This document shows, in pieces, positions 1 to 7,070 of a stretch of 28,023 nucleotides of DNA. A program made the translations under genes and the position numbers. Origin of the DNA: Ornithoclostridium sp949298505 (lineage in GTDB: Bacteria; Bacillota; Clostridia; Christensenellales; UBA3700); contig CASFWW010000049.1 of assembly GCA_949298505.1 (NCBI GenBank), positions 1-28,023 of the forward strand, in the 5' to 3' direction. The notes under the pieces were generated by a model. The model was not told the DNA's origin. It ran no database searches and worked only from the letters and a program-made list of their open reading frames with translations. Each line of letters begins with the position of its first letter. Position 1 is the stretch's first letter.

Positions 1-66
1 AAGAGGGTGGTTGTGATACTTCCCGACGGCGGCGAAAGGTATATGTCCACGGGGCTTTTCGACTGA
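1..66 (+). CDS. cysK: Cysteine synthase, C-terminal tail only (partial)
   Basis: Only the last 21 codons are inside the window, ending in TGA at 64-66. The readable end, ILPDGGERYMSTGLFD, matches the conserved C-terminus of O-acetylserine sulfhydrylase (PDSGERYLST-LF pattern), a PLP enzyme that makes cysteine from O-acetylserine and sulfide in the cytoplasm. The stop codon overlaps the comF start by one base (TGATG), so the two genes are probably translationally coupled. The active site lies outside the window, so the call rests on a short but characteristic motif; the closely related cystathionine beta-synthase-like proteins cannot be excluded. Confidence 0.7.
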   Translation, partial: KRVVVILPDGGERYMSTGLFD

Positions 67-878
67 TGGCTTCTTACGCTCCTTACGGAAGCAGACGCGC
101 TGAGAAAGCCGCGATATTGTTGACACGTATTGCGAAAACGCTGTTTGTCGACGATTGCAACTGTCTGATCTGCGACCGAGAAGTTTACGACAGACCGAGG
201 AGCGGACTGTGTCCGCAATGCCTTGCCGGTCTTCCGCTAAACGACGGCGAGATCTGCAGGAAATGCGGCAGAAAGCTCGCCAACGAAGCGGATTACTGCA
301 ATACCTGCCAGAACAACGAAAGAAAGTTTTCTTTCGCAAGATCCGTCTGCGTATACGAGGGATCCGCCGTAACTCTGGTGCACGGGCTGAAGTTTGCGGG
401 GAAACGGTATTACGCCGGATATATGGCGAACCTTATGGTGGACAAATATCTGGATGAAAAGTACGATTGCGACCTTGTCGTAGAGGTGCCGCTTTCCGGG
501 AAGAGAAAGAAAAAGAGAGGTTACAACCAGTCCGCGCTGCTTGCGCGCGAGATATCGCGGGCGCTGAAACTCGATTATGCGCCGGGCGCCGTGGTCAAGA
601 TCAAAGACAACAAGGAACAGGCAAGCCTGGGACACGCAGAAAGAGAGCTGAACGTGAAAGGCGTATACGAAGTCGCAGACGCGGCAGGAGTCAGGGGCAG
701 ACGGATCCTTCTCGTCGACGACGTAATGACGACGGGCGCTACGGCAAGCGAAGTCGCATCGGTCCTTCTGAAAGCAAAGGCGAAAAGCGTAAGCGTTATT
801 ACGTTTGCGAGCACGAAATACAAGGTCCCGTCCGAGACGGGCAACGGGGAGGAAGATCATGAAGAGCAGATGGTATAA
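66..878 (+). CDS. comF: ComF family phosphoribosyltransferase-like protein
   Basis: This is a 270-residue cytoplasmic protein. The N-terminal third has paired zinc-ribbon cysteines (CNCLIC, CPQC, CRKCG, CNTC, about residues 32-80), followed by a phosphoribosyltransferase fold with the PRPP-binding loop ILLVDDVMTTGAT near residue 230. ComF proteins are needed for DNA uptake in naturally competent bacteria, but homologues occur widely in non-competent species, where their role is unclear. The length is typical of the family or slightly long. The start overlaps the upstream cysteine synthase stop by one base, and the 3' end overlaps the next gene's start by 20 bases, so it sits in a compact operon. 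The short charged tail after the PRT domain coincides with the ribosome binding site of the downstream gene. Confidence 0.9.
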   Translation: MASYAPYGSRRAEKAAILLTRIAKTLFVDDCNCLICDREVYDRPRSGLCPQCLAGLPLNDGEICRKCGRKLANEADYCNTCQNNERKFSFARSVCVYEGSAVTLVHGLKFAGKRYYAGYMANLMVDKYLDEKYDCDLVVEVPLSGKRKKKRGYNQSALLAREISRALKLDYAPGAVVKIKDNKEQASLGHAERELNVKGVYEVADAAGVRGRRILLVDDVMTTGATASEVASVLLKAKAKSVSVITFASTKYKVPSETGNGEEDHEEQMV

Positions 879-2583
879 GGACAGTTTTTTCTATCAGATT
901 TATCCGCGCAGCTTTTGCGATTCCAACGGGGACGGCATCGGAGATCTGAGAGGCATAATCTCCAGGCTGGACTATCTGAAAGAACTGGGGATCACCGCTG
1001 TGTGGCTGTCTCCGTGCTATAAATCGCCCAACGACGACAACGGCTACGACATCAGCGATTACCGCGACATCATGGACGAGTTCGGCACGATGGCGGATTT
1101 CGAGGAACTTGTAAAAGGGCTTCACGAGCGCGGGATAAAACTTATCATGGATCTTGTCGTGAACCATACTTCGGACGAGCACAACTGGTTCAAAGAAAGC
1201 AGGAAAAGCAAGGACAACCCTTACAGAGATTATTATTACTGGAAAAAAGGAAAGGGCAAGAAAGGCAACCGCCCGCCCAACAACTGGATGTCCAACTTCC
1301 TCGGACCTGCCTGGAAGTACGAAAAGGAGACGGACGAATGGTATATGCATCTGTTTTCTTACAAGCAGCCCGACCTGAACTGGAACAATCCCAAGGTAAG
1401 GCAGGAAGTGGCGGACATCTGCAATTTCTGGTTTGAAAAGGGAGTGGACGGGTTCAGATGCGACGTCATCACCTACATATCCAAAAAAGACGGTCTGCCT
1501 GACGGCAAGATAAAGCTGCCGCTGATCGGCTTTGAACAATATTGCCTGACCGACAACTGGCACAAATTCATAAAGGAACTTGCGGACAGGTCCTGGAACA
1601 GATACGATACGACCATAGTGGGCGAAGCAATGGGGATAACCAGCGAAAACGCCGCACAGTACGTCGACGAGCGTTTCGGAGAACTTGACTGCGTGTTTTC
1701 GTTCGAGCATACGAACGCGGACAGATATCTTCAGATATTGCCTCACAACGTAAGCCTGAAAAAACTCAAAGCGATCTTCGCGCGCTGGCAGGCTTTGCCC
1801 AAGACCTGCGCGCCCACGCTCTTTTTTGAAAATCACGATCAGCCGCGCTGTATGCCGCGTTTCGTAGGCTACAAATGCAAAGGGCATTTCGACGAGGCGG
1901 CAAAGATGCTCGCCGTCGCGCTGTATATGCAGAGGGGCGTGCCTTTCATATACCAGGGGCAGGAAATAGGCATGACCAATCTGCCGGTGAAAGAGGCGAA
2001 ATACCTGAAAGAGTGCGACGACAGAGAAGACCCGTCTATGAAAGCCGACGAGGTATACGAAGACGTGCTGTCAGTCAACGTGCTCAAAGCGTTCGGGAAG
2101 GTACCTTTCATGCTGCCGCTGGTCAGAAAGGTGCTTTCAAAAGTGGCGAGAGACCATGCCCGCACGCCTATGCAATGGTCTTCCGAAGCCAACGCAGGGT
2201 TTACCGCAGAAGGCGTGAAACCGTGGATGACTGTCAATCCGGACTACGTATACAAAAACGTGGACCTTCAGAAACGCGACCCGTCCAGCGTCTGGAATTT
2301 TTACAGAAGGCTGATAAAATACCGCCTCGGCAACGAGTTTGTAATAGAAGGAGAGTTCCGCGAGTTTTACAAAAACAGCGGCAGCCTTTACGTATACGAG
2401 CGCAGACTTAAAGAAGGCGCGCTTGCGGTGATCTGCAATTTTACCTCAAAGCCGGTAAAGTTCGCCCTGCCAGACGAGTGGAAAGGAAAAAGCGCGCATG
2501 CGGAGATCTGCAATTACGACGAGATCATGCCGCTCGGCAACAGAGAGATACGTCCGTTTGAAGCCGTCGTGTACAGGATCTGA
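859..2583 (+). CDS. GH13 alpha-glucosidase (oligo-1,6-glucosidase-like)
   Basis: This is a 574-residue cytoplasmic glycoside hydrolase of family 13 with no signal peptide. The start at 859 is chosen over an in-frame ATG at 805 because a strong site, GGGGAGG (846-852), precedes it and MKSRWYKDSFFYQIYPRSF is the usual N-terminus. Visible landmarks are the calcium-loop DSNGDGIGDL (21-30), region I DLVVNHTS (98-105), region II GFRCDVI with nucleophile Asp202, region III VGEAMG with acid/base Glu256, and region IV ENHDQPR with Asp327. Val203 directly after the nucleophile is the residue associated with alpha-1,6 preference in this subfamily, as opposed to Ala or Thr for alpha-1,4. It probably releases glucose from isomalto-oligosaccharides or related short alpha-glucans, perhaps brought in by the GPH carrier downstream. 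Trehalose-6-phosphate hydrolase is a less likely alternative. Confidence 0.9.
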   Translation: MKSRWYKDSFFYQIYPRSFCDSNGDGIGDLRGIISRLDYLKELGITAVWLSPCYKSPNDDNGYDISDYRDIMDEFGTMADFEELVKGLHERGIKLIMDLVVNHTSDEHNWFKESRKSKDNPYRDYYYWKKGKGKKGNRPPNNWMSNFLGPAWKYEKETDEWYMHLFSYKQPDLNWNNPKVRQEVADICNFWFEKGVDGFRCDVITYISKKDGLPDGKIKLPLIGFEQYCLTDNWHKFIKELADRSWNRYDTTIVGEAMGITSENAAQYVDERFGELDCVFSFEHTNADRYLQILPHNVSLKKLKAIFARWQALPKTCAPTLFFENHDQPRCMPRFVGYKCKGHFDEAAKMLAVALYMQRGVPFIYQGQEIGMTNLPVKEAKYLKECDDREDPSMKADEVYEDVLSVNVLKAFGKVPFMLPLVRKVLSKVARDHARTPMQWSSEANAGFTAEGVKPWMTVNPDYVYKNVDLQKRDPSSVWNFYRRLIKYRLGNEFVIEGEFREFYKNSGSLYVYERRLKEGALAVICNFTSKPVKFALPDEWKGKSAHAEICNYDEIMPLGNREIRPFEAVVYRI

Positions 2584-2591
2584 ACGCAAAA

Positions 2592-2669
2592 ACCGGCTTT
2601 TATGGGTCTGAGACTTTGAGGGAGAACCTCATGAGAGGAGTTGATTTTCCCAAGTCTTGTAAATCCGGT
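2592..2669 (+). ncRNA. Candidate structured RNA (nested four-helix hairpin)
   Basis: Four nested helices can be drawn. They are ACCGG 2592-2596 with CCGGT 2665-2669 (continued by TTT 2598-2600 with AAA 2661-2663), AGACTT 2611-2616 with AAGTCT 2652-2657, GGGA 2620-2623 with TCCC 2648-2651, and CCTC 2627-2630 with GAGG 2635-2638 closing an ATGA loop. It begins 9 bases after the GH13 stop codon and lies more than 160 bases before the transporter gene. It has no U-tract, so it is not an ordinary terminator, and I do not recognise it as a known riboswitch. Orientation is assumed from the neighbours; it could be a 3' UTR structure, a processing site or a small RNA. Confidence 0.4.
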
Positions 2670-2712
2670 GTCTGAAAGAGATCAATTTGTGGATTTTACG
2701 CAAAAAAGTGAG

Positions 2713-2750
2713 TTTTTACGATATTTTTATATACAAAAACGTAAAAATAT
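2713..2750. promoter_or_regulatory. AT-rich inverted repeats upstream of transporter promoter
   Basis: Two overlapping inverted repeats are visible: TTTTTACG (2713-2720) with CGTAAAAA (2740-2747), and ATATTTTTA (2721-2729) with TAAAAATAT (2742-2750). They lie about 25 bases upstream of the predicted -35 box, a plausible place for a regulator site. Both left arms compete for the same right arm. Function is inferred from position only. Confidence 0.35.
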
Positions 2751-2775
2751 TAGACTAATTTGTATGATAAGATTG

Positions 2776-2805
2776 TTGAAAAACGCGCGCCGCGTGTGTT
2801 AAAAT
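2776..2805 (+). promoter_or_regulatory. Predicted sigma-A promoter of GPH transporter 1
   Basis: TTGAAA (2776-2781) and TAAAAT (2800-2805) are separated by 18 bases, with the ATG 28 bases downstream of the -10 box. The ribosome binding site AAAGGAG follows at 2820-2826. Confidence 0.6.
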
Positions 2806-2833
2806 TATTTTAATAAAGTCAAAGGAGAAGATT

Positions 2834-4519
2834 ATGAGTTCTAAGGCTTTGAACAAAGGGCTTACCTGGGGTGAGAATATCACCTATTCTCTCGGCTCTC
2901 TCGGAAGAGAACTGAGCAACAACTGCATCAACGTGTTTTTCCTTGCGTATCTCAATATCTATATGGGACTTAACGCGCTCGTCCTTACGTTTGCGTTCGT
3001 CATAGCAAAGATTTGGGATACCGTAAACGATCCGCTTCTCGCGACTCTCGTAAACAACACGAAAGCCAGCAAGAAATGGGGTAAATTCCGTCCGTGGATA
3101 GCCGTCGGCGCGCTTCTCAACGCGGTGTCGCTGGTCGCTATGTTCATACCGCTCAATACCGACACGACGTCGGAAGGCATCAGATATTTCTATTACATAT
3201 TCATGTATGTTATCTGGGGTATGACTTTTACCGTGGTAGACGTTCCTTTCTGGTCGATGATACCGACGATCGCCAACTCGACGGAAGAACGCAATAAGCT
3301 CAGCTCCCTCGCTAAACTTGTCGGCGGTTTCGGAGGTTTCGTAGCGTCGACTATCGGCACTTCGCTGTGCATGCCGCTGATCGCTCCCAATTACGGCGTA
3401 AAGACCGCATATCTTGCGATGGGCATAATCGTCGCGGTACTGATGTTCTGCTTTATTATGGTCACCGTCCTCTGCAATAAGGAAAGATATAAGATACCTT
3501 CCGAGGACGTAGGCATAAAAGAGATCTTCAATTTCTTCAAAAGCAACGATCAGCTCAGATCTTACGCGGTATCATACGTTCTGTTCTGTTCGGCAACCAC
3601 GATCTCGCTTTTCCAGATCCTTTATATATTCATTTATTACGGCAACGACGCTATGGGCATACTCGACCCCAACGTGGGATATACGGTGTTCACGATAGTC
3701 GCCTGCACGGGTCAGGGTATAGCGATGTTCTTCTACAATCTGATAACAAAGAAGATACCCAGAGAAAAGATATACGGTGCCAACTACTTTATGGCGATGA
3801 TAGGTATGGCGGCATTGTTCCTGGTATTCTTTATTCTCAGACCGGAGTACGGTTCGATAGGAAACAGCGCGTCAAGATGGATCAACGTCGTCATAGTCGC
3901 GATTGCGGGCGCGTTCCTTATGACCAGTAACGGACTCAACCAGATCGGTTCTACCGTTATGATAGCGGACGTCGTCGACTACGGCGAATATCTGAACGGC
4001 AAGAGAGGCGACAGTATCATCTTCTCGGTTCAGACGCTTCTTACCAAGTTCGCGGGCGCGATAGCGATGCTCCTTCTCGGTATCGGCATCGAGGTCGCAA
4101 ACCTTCCGCAGATACTCAGCCAATGGAATCCGTCGCTCAACGATGGCGCCGGCGGTTACGAACAGATAGCAGATGTCGCGCACGGCGGCTTACTCAATGC
4201 CGATTCGCTTACGATACTGCGCGTGTTCATGTTCCTTATCCCGATCCCGATATGCGCTATAGGTTATATCGTATATAAGAAGAAATACAACCTCTACGGT
4301 GCAAGATACGATGAGATCAAAGCGGAGATAGAACGCAGAAGAGCTGAGGCAGGCGCCGTGCCCGCCGGCGAAGGAGAAGCACTCAAGGCAGGAGTCGTTG
4401 AGGACGTCACAGACGCCGCTATGGCAAAGGACGTCGAAGTTGCGGCAGACACGGACGTCGTAAACGTCGAAAGCGTCGAAGATACCGCAGGAGTTGAAAA
4501 CGACGGCAAAAAGGACTGA
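2834..4519 (+). CDS. GPH-family sugar:cation symporter 1 (MFS)
   Basis: This is a 561-residue integral membrane protein of the glycoside-pentoside-hexuronide (GPH, MelB-like) branch of the major facilitator superfamily, with about 12 hydrophobic segments. The hallmark loop after helix 2, WDTVNDPLLATLVNNT with KWGKFRPWI (about residues 62-88), is intact, as is the mid-protein VVDYGEYLNGKR motif near residue 385. These carriers import mono- or oligosaccharides with Na+ or H+. It is longer than the usual 450-500 residues because of a roughly 70-residue tail rich in Ala, Val, Glu and Asp after the last helix. The gene has its own promoter and is closed by a terminator at 4533. The upstream GH13 gene suggests an alpha-glucoside substrate, but the sequence does not fix this. 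Confidence 0.9.
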   Translation: MSSKALNKGLTWGENITYSLGSLGRELSNNCINVFFLAYLNIYMGLNALVLTFAFVIAKIWDTVNDPLLATLVNNTKASKKWGKFRPWIAVGALLNAVSLVAMFIPLNTDTTSEGIRYFYYIFMYVIWGMTFTVVDVPFWSMIPTIANSTEERNKLSSLAKLVGGFGGFVASTIGTSLCMPLIAPNYGVKTAYLAMGIIVAVLMFCFIMVTVLCNKERYKIPSEDVGIKEIFNFFKSNDQLRSYAVSYVLFCSATTISLFQILYIFIYYGNDAMGILDPNVGYTVFTIVACTGQGIAMFFYNLITKKIPREKIYGANYFMAMIGMAALFLVFFILRPEYGSIGNSASRWINVVIVAIAGAFLMTSNGLNQIGSTVMIADVVDYGEYLNGKRGDSIIFSVQTLLTKFAGAIAMLLLGIGIEVANLPQILSQWNPSLNDGAGGYEQIADVAHGGLLNADSLTILRVFMFLIPIPICAIGYIVYKKKYNLYGARYDEIKAEIERRRAEAGAVPAGEGEALKAGVVEDVTDAAMAKDVEVAADTDVVNVESVEDTAGVENDGKKD

Positions 4520-4532
4520 TAACTTTCAAATG

Positions 4533-4562
4533 AAAAAGAAGCGGGCGACCGCTTCTTTTTTT
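4533..4562 (+). terminator. Rho-independent terminator after GPH transporter 1
   Basis: GAAGCGG (4538-4544) pairs with CCGCTTC (4549-4555) around a GCGA loop. It is preceded by an A-run and followed by a T-run, and sits 14 bases after the stop codon. Confidence 0.85.
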
Positions 4563-4564
4563 AT

Positions 4565-4810
4565 GCTGTTAATACGCCGGCGCCCGGAAAGCCGGGACGG
4601 GCGTTTATTCCGTATCGCCGGAGAGTGACACAAATCCGACGGAAGAGCGGGGATGTAAAGGTCGATGGCGAAAAGCAGGGTGAAACGTCCGACAAGCTGA
4701 TTGAATGGCAATGAAAATCCGCGTGGGCTTTGCTGTGGAAGCAATAGGTCTGCGGCATAAAACGCAAATAAGCAGGTCAGTGCGGGACAATAGTGGCGTA
4801 AAAGGCAAAT
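4565..4810. other. Intergenic stretch between convergent genes, no gene seen
   Basis: I see no supported gene here; the short minus-strand frames have no ribosome binding site or family features. A strong nested hairpin, ACGCC (4574-4578) with GGCGT (4600-4604) enclosing CCCGG (4583-4587) with CCGGG (4592-4596), lies just after the terminator and could act as a back-up terminator or transcript end. The rest looks unstructured. Confidence 0.5.
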
Positions 4811-4846
4811 AAAAAAAAGGAAAGCGAAACCGCTTTCCGTTTTTTA
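4811..4846 (-). terminator. Bidirectional terminator between transporter and transketolase
   Basis: GGAAAGCG (4819-4826) pairs with CGCTTTCC (4831-4838) around AAAC. There are eight As on the left (4811-4818, giving a U-tract for the minus-strand transketolase transcript) and a T-run on the right, so it can work in both directions. Confidence 0.85.
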
Positions 4847-4863
4847 TAAGTATTTTGACTGGT

Positions 4864-5802
4864 TTACTTTCTCGAGATGACCTTTTTAGCCGCGTCGTAA
4901 ATATCGTTGGCGCGCAGAGCGAATTTTTCCTCGAGGTAGGGGATCTTGCCCACTTCGCCGAACTGATCCTTGACCGAAACGCTTTCTGCGGGAACGGGGC
5001 AGTTCTGCGCGAGGACTTCGGTGACCGCTCCGAAAAGTCCGTTGTGTACGTTGTGGTTTTCCGCGACGACGCAACAGCCGGTTTTGGAAACGCTTTTTAC
5101 TATCGTCTCTACGTCGATCGGCTTCCAGCAGTAGACGTTTATGACCTCTGCGTAAATTCCTTCGCTTTTGAGTTTGTCAGCCGCTTCGAGCGCACGGGAT
5201 ACCATGATACCGCTCGCGATGATCGTGACGTCCGCGCCCAGGCGCAGAGTGAACGCCTTGAACATGTCGAATTCGGCGCCGTCGCCGTAGATCTGTTCAC
5301 ATTTCTTTCTCATGATCCTGAGATATACGGGACCGTAATAAGAGGCGATCTGAGGCATAAGAGACTTGAGCATTGCCGCGTCGGTGGGTTCTATGCAGAC
5401 CATGTTGGGTATGTTTCTCATGATGCCCATGTCCTCGAAAGGCATATGCGTGCCGCCGTTAAGCTCCGCGGTTATGCCGGGGTCTGTGCCGACGATCTTG
5501 ACGTTCTGTTTGCTGTAAGCCACGGATATGAAGATCTGATCGTAGCAACGGCGCGTCGCGAACGGAGCGAAAGAAGAGCAGAACGGGATTTTGCCGCAGG
5601 TCGCGAGACCGGCGCATATGCCGATCATGTTGGCTTCTGCGATGCCGACGTTGACAAATCTGTCCGGATGAGCCGCCTTAAAGCGCCCGGTCTTTATGCA
5701 GTTGGTCAGGTCGGCTTCGACGACCACTATATTCTTGTTGGTTTCAGCCATTTCGAGAAGGCTGTCGCAGTATATTTCACGTAATTCTTTGGTGTCTTGC
5801 AT
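4864..5802 (-). CDS. Transketolase, C-terminal subunit
   Basis: This 312-residue protein corresponds to the pyrimidine-binding and C-terminal domains of transketolase. Together with the upstream gene product it would form one thiamine-diphosphate-dependent enzyme that moves two-carbon units between sugar phosphates in the pentose phosphate pathway. The segment RFVNVGIAEANMIGICAGLA (about residues 48-67) carries the conserved Glu that activates the cofactor; the C-terminal domain starts near residue 185. Its ATG overlaps the stop of the N-terminal subunit gene by one base (TGATG), with AAGGAG just upstream, so translation is coupled. Split transketolases of this size are common in Clostridia and archaea. 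A split 1-deoxyxylulose-5-phosphate synthase-like role is less likely. Confidence 0.9.
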   Translation of the reverse strand: MQDTKELREIYCDSLLEMAETNKNIVVVEADLTNCIKTGRFKAAHPDRFVNVGIAEANMIGICAGLATCGKIPFCSSFAPFATRRCYDQIFISVAYSKQNVKIVGTDPGITAELNGGTHMPFEDMGIMRNIPNMVCIEPTDAAMLKSLMPQIASYYGPVYLRIMRKKCEQIYGDGAEFDMFKAFTLRLGADVTIIASGIMVSRALEAADKLKSEGIYAEVINVYCWKPIDVETIVKSVSKTGCCVVAENHNVHNGLFGAVTEVLAQNCPVPAESVSVKDQFGEVGKIPYLEEKFALRANDIYDAAKKVISRK

Positions 5803-6626
5803 CAGTCTGTCTCCTTATTGCAGAATTCTCTCCATTCTTTCTCGGAAATCGAGAAGCTGTGGCTGCCCACTCCCTTGTTTACCGCCCACGGGACTCCGTA
5901 ACCCTTGATCGTGTCCATGACGATGCAGGTGCATTTGTCTTTCGTGTTTTTCGCCTTGAGGATAGCTTCTTCGAGCGCGGCTTTGTCGTGCCCGTTGACT
6001 CTGATAGCCTGCATATTGAACGCTTCGCATTTTTTGTCGAAAGGCTCCACGCTGTTTATATTGTCCACGTAATCGTCTATCTGCATCTTGTTGTTGTCGA
6101 GGAAAATCGTCAGATTGTTGAGCTTTTTATTGCCTGCAAGCATGATCGCTTCCCAGACCTGACCTTCCTGAGATTCGCCGTCGCCGATGATCGCGTAGAC
6201 GTGGTAATCCTTGTTGTCCATTTTTCCGGCAAGAGCCATGCCCACCGCAGCGCTTATGCCCTGACCGAGAGAACCTGCGGTCATGTCTACGCCGACGGTC
6301 TTGTTCATGTCGCAGTGAGAAGGGAGATTTGTGCCCGATTTGTTGAGGGTCTTGATCTCGTCCATCGGGAAATAGCCCTTTGAAGCGAGCGCGGCATAAA
6401 GAGCGGGACCTGCGTGTCCCTTGCTCATCACGATGCGGTCCCTGTCGGGGTCTCGCGGACTTTTGGGATCGACGTTGGCTACGTCGTAATATAAAACGGT
6501 CAGCAGATCGACTACCGAGAGCGAGCCGCCGACGTGTCCGACGCCGAGACGGCCGATCATTTCTATAAGGATCTTGCGGATCTCGTCGGATTTAGCGTTG
6601 AGAAATTCGAGTTTTTGTTTGTCCAT
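5802..6626 (-). CDS. Transketolase, N-terminal subunit
   Basis: This 274-residue protein is the thiamine-diphosphate pyrophosphate-binding half of transketolase. The cofactor motif GDGESQEGQVWEA, ending in FLDNN, lies around residues 145-178, and GHVGGSLSVVDLLTVLYYD near residue 35 is the usual N-terminal active-site region. An in-frame ATG lies further upstream at 6644, but GGAGGG (6631-6636) sits five bases before the ATG at 6626, giving MDKQKLEFL, so the shorter start is preferred. The gene is the first of a two-gene operon with the C-terminal subunit. No pentose transporter or kinase is adjacent, so this probably serves central metabolism. Confidence 0.9.
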   Translation of the reverse strand: MDKQKLEFLNAKSDEIRKILIEMIGRLGVGHVGGSLSVVDLLTVLYYDVANVDPKSPRDPDRDRIVMSKGHAGPALYAALASKGYFPMDEIKTLNKSGTNLPSHCDMNKTVGVDMTAGSLGQGISAAVGMALAGKMDNKDYHVYAIIGDGESQEGQVWEAIMLAGNKKLNNLTIFLDNNKMQIDDYVDNINSVEPFDKKCEAFNMQAIRVNGHDKAALEEAILKAKNTKDKCTCIVMDTIKGYGVPWAVNKGVGSHSFSISEKEWREFCNKETD

Positions 6627-6642
6627 AAAGCCCTCCATTGCC

Positions 6643-6670
6643 ATTATAACACAAACGCCCTTAACTTCAA
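6643..6670 (-). promoter_or_regulatory. Predicted promoter of the transketolase operon
   Basis: Read on the minus strand, TTGAAG (6665-6670) and a perfect TATAAT (6643-6648) are separated by 16 bases. Transcription would start near 6636, leaving a very short leader that just contains the ribosome binding site. Confidence 0.6.
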
Positions 6671-7009
6671 ATAGCTTTTGTCCATTTTTTGCGTCGTTTT
6701 AAAAGTTATTTTTTTGACGTATGGGCGGCTGTATTCCCTTTGGATATCAAGGAGCGGATACGTTTTATACGGCGTTCCGGGGCGGGGCAGTGCATTGCGG
6801 GTAAGGCACGGAAAACGGTTGCCGTTTCCGCCCGGTTTCCGTGATACGTATGAAAGGGCGCAGATATGAAGGTATGCCGATATGAAAAATTTACGTATGA
6901 ACGTATATGCATATCGCCATGCGGAGATATGAACGTATGAAGATATCTGCATATACGAATATAAAAACGCGCGCGCTGTGCGCAAATATTCCTTATTAGC
7001 CGATATCGC
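6671..7009. other. Intergenic stretch with degenerate octamer repeats
   Basis: There is no convincing gene in this gap; a 113-codon minus-strand frame has no ribosome binding site and simply translates the repeats. The right half holds repeated octamers of type CGTATGAA or GATATGAA at 6847, 6863, 6879, 6894, 6926 and 6934, with spacings of about 8, 16 or 32 bases. I see no T-box features (no AGGGTGG-type motif or specifier hairpin) ahead of the following proS gene. Confidence 0.5.
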
Positions 7010-7038
7010 TTGATTTTGACTGCTCCATATGCTAAAAT
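7010..7038 (+). promoter_or_regulatory. Predicted sigma-A promoter of proS
   Basis: TTGATT (7010-7015) and TAAAAT (7033-7038) are separated by 17 bases. The ATG lies 33 bases beyond the -10 box, preceded by AAAGGAAG. Confidence 0.65.
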
Positions 7039-7070
7039 TTCAACTAACGAACTAAAAAAGGAAGAATTTT

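Noticed and set aside
4855..5784. A 309-codon plus-strand frame antisense to transketolase
   Set aside because: The opposite strand encodes an unmistakable transketolase subunit with ribosome binding site and coupling.
6990..7070. Possible T-box leader for proS
   Set aside because: No T-box sequence, specifier loop or terminator/antiterminator pair is present; an ordinary promoter explains the gap.
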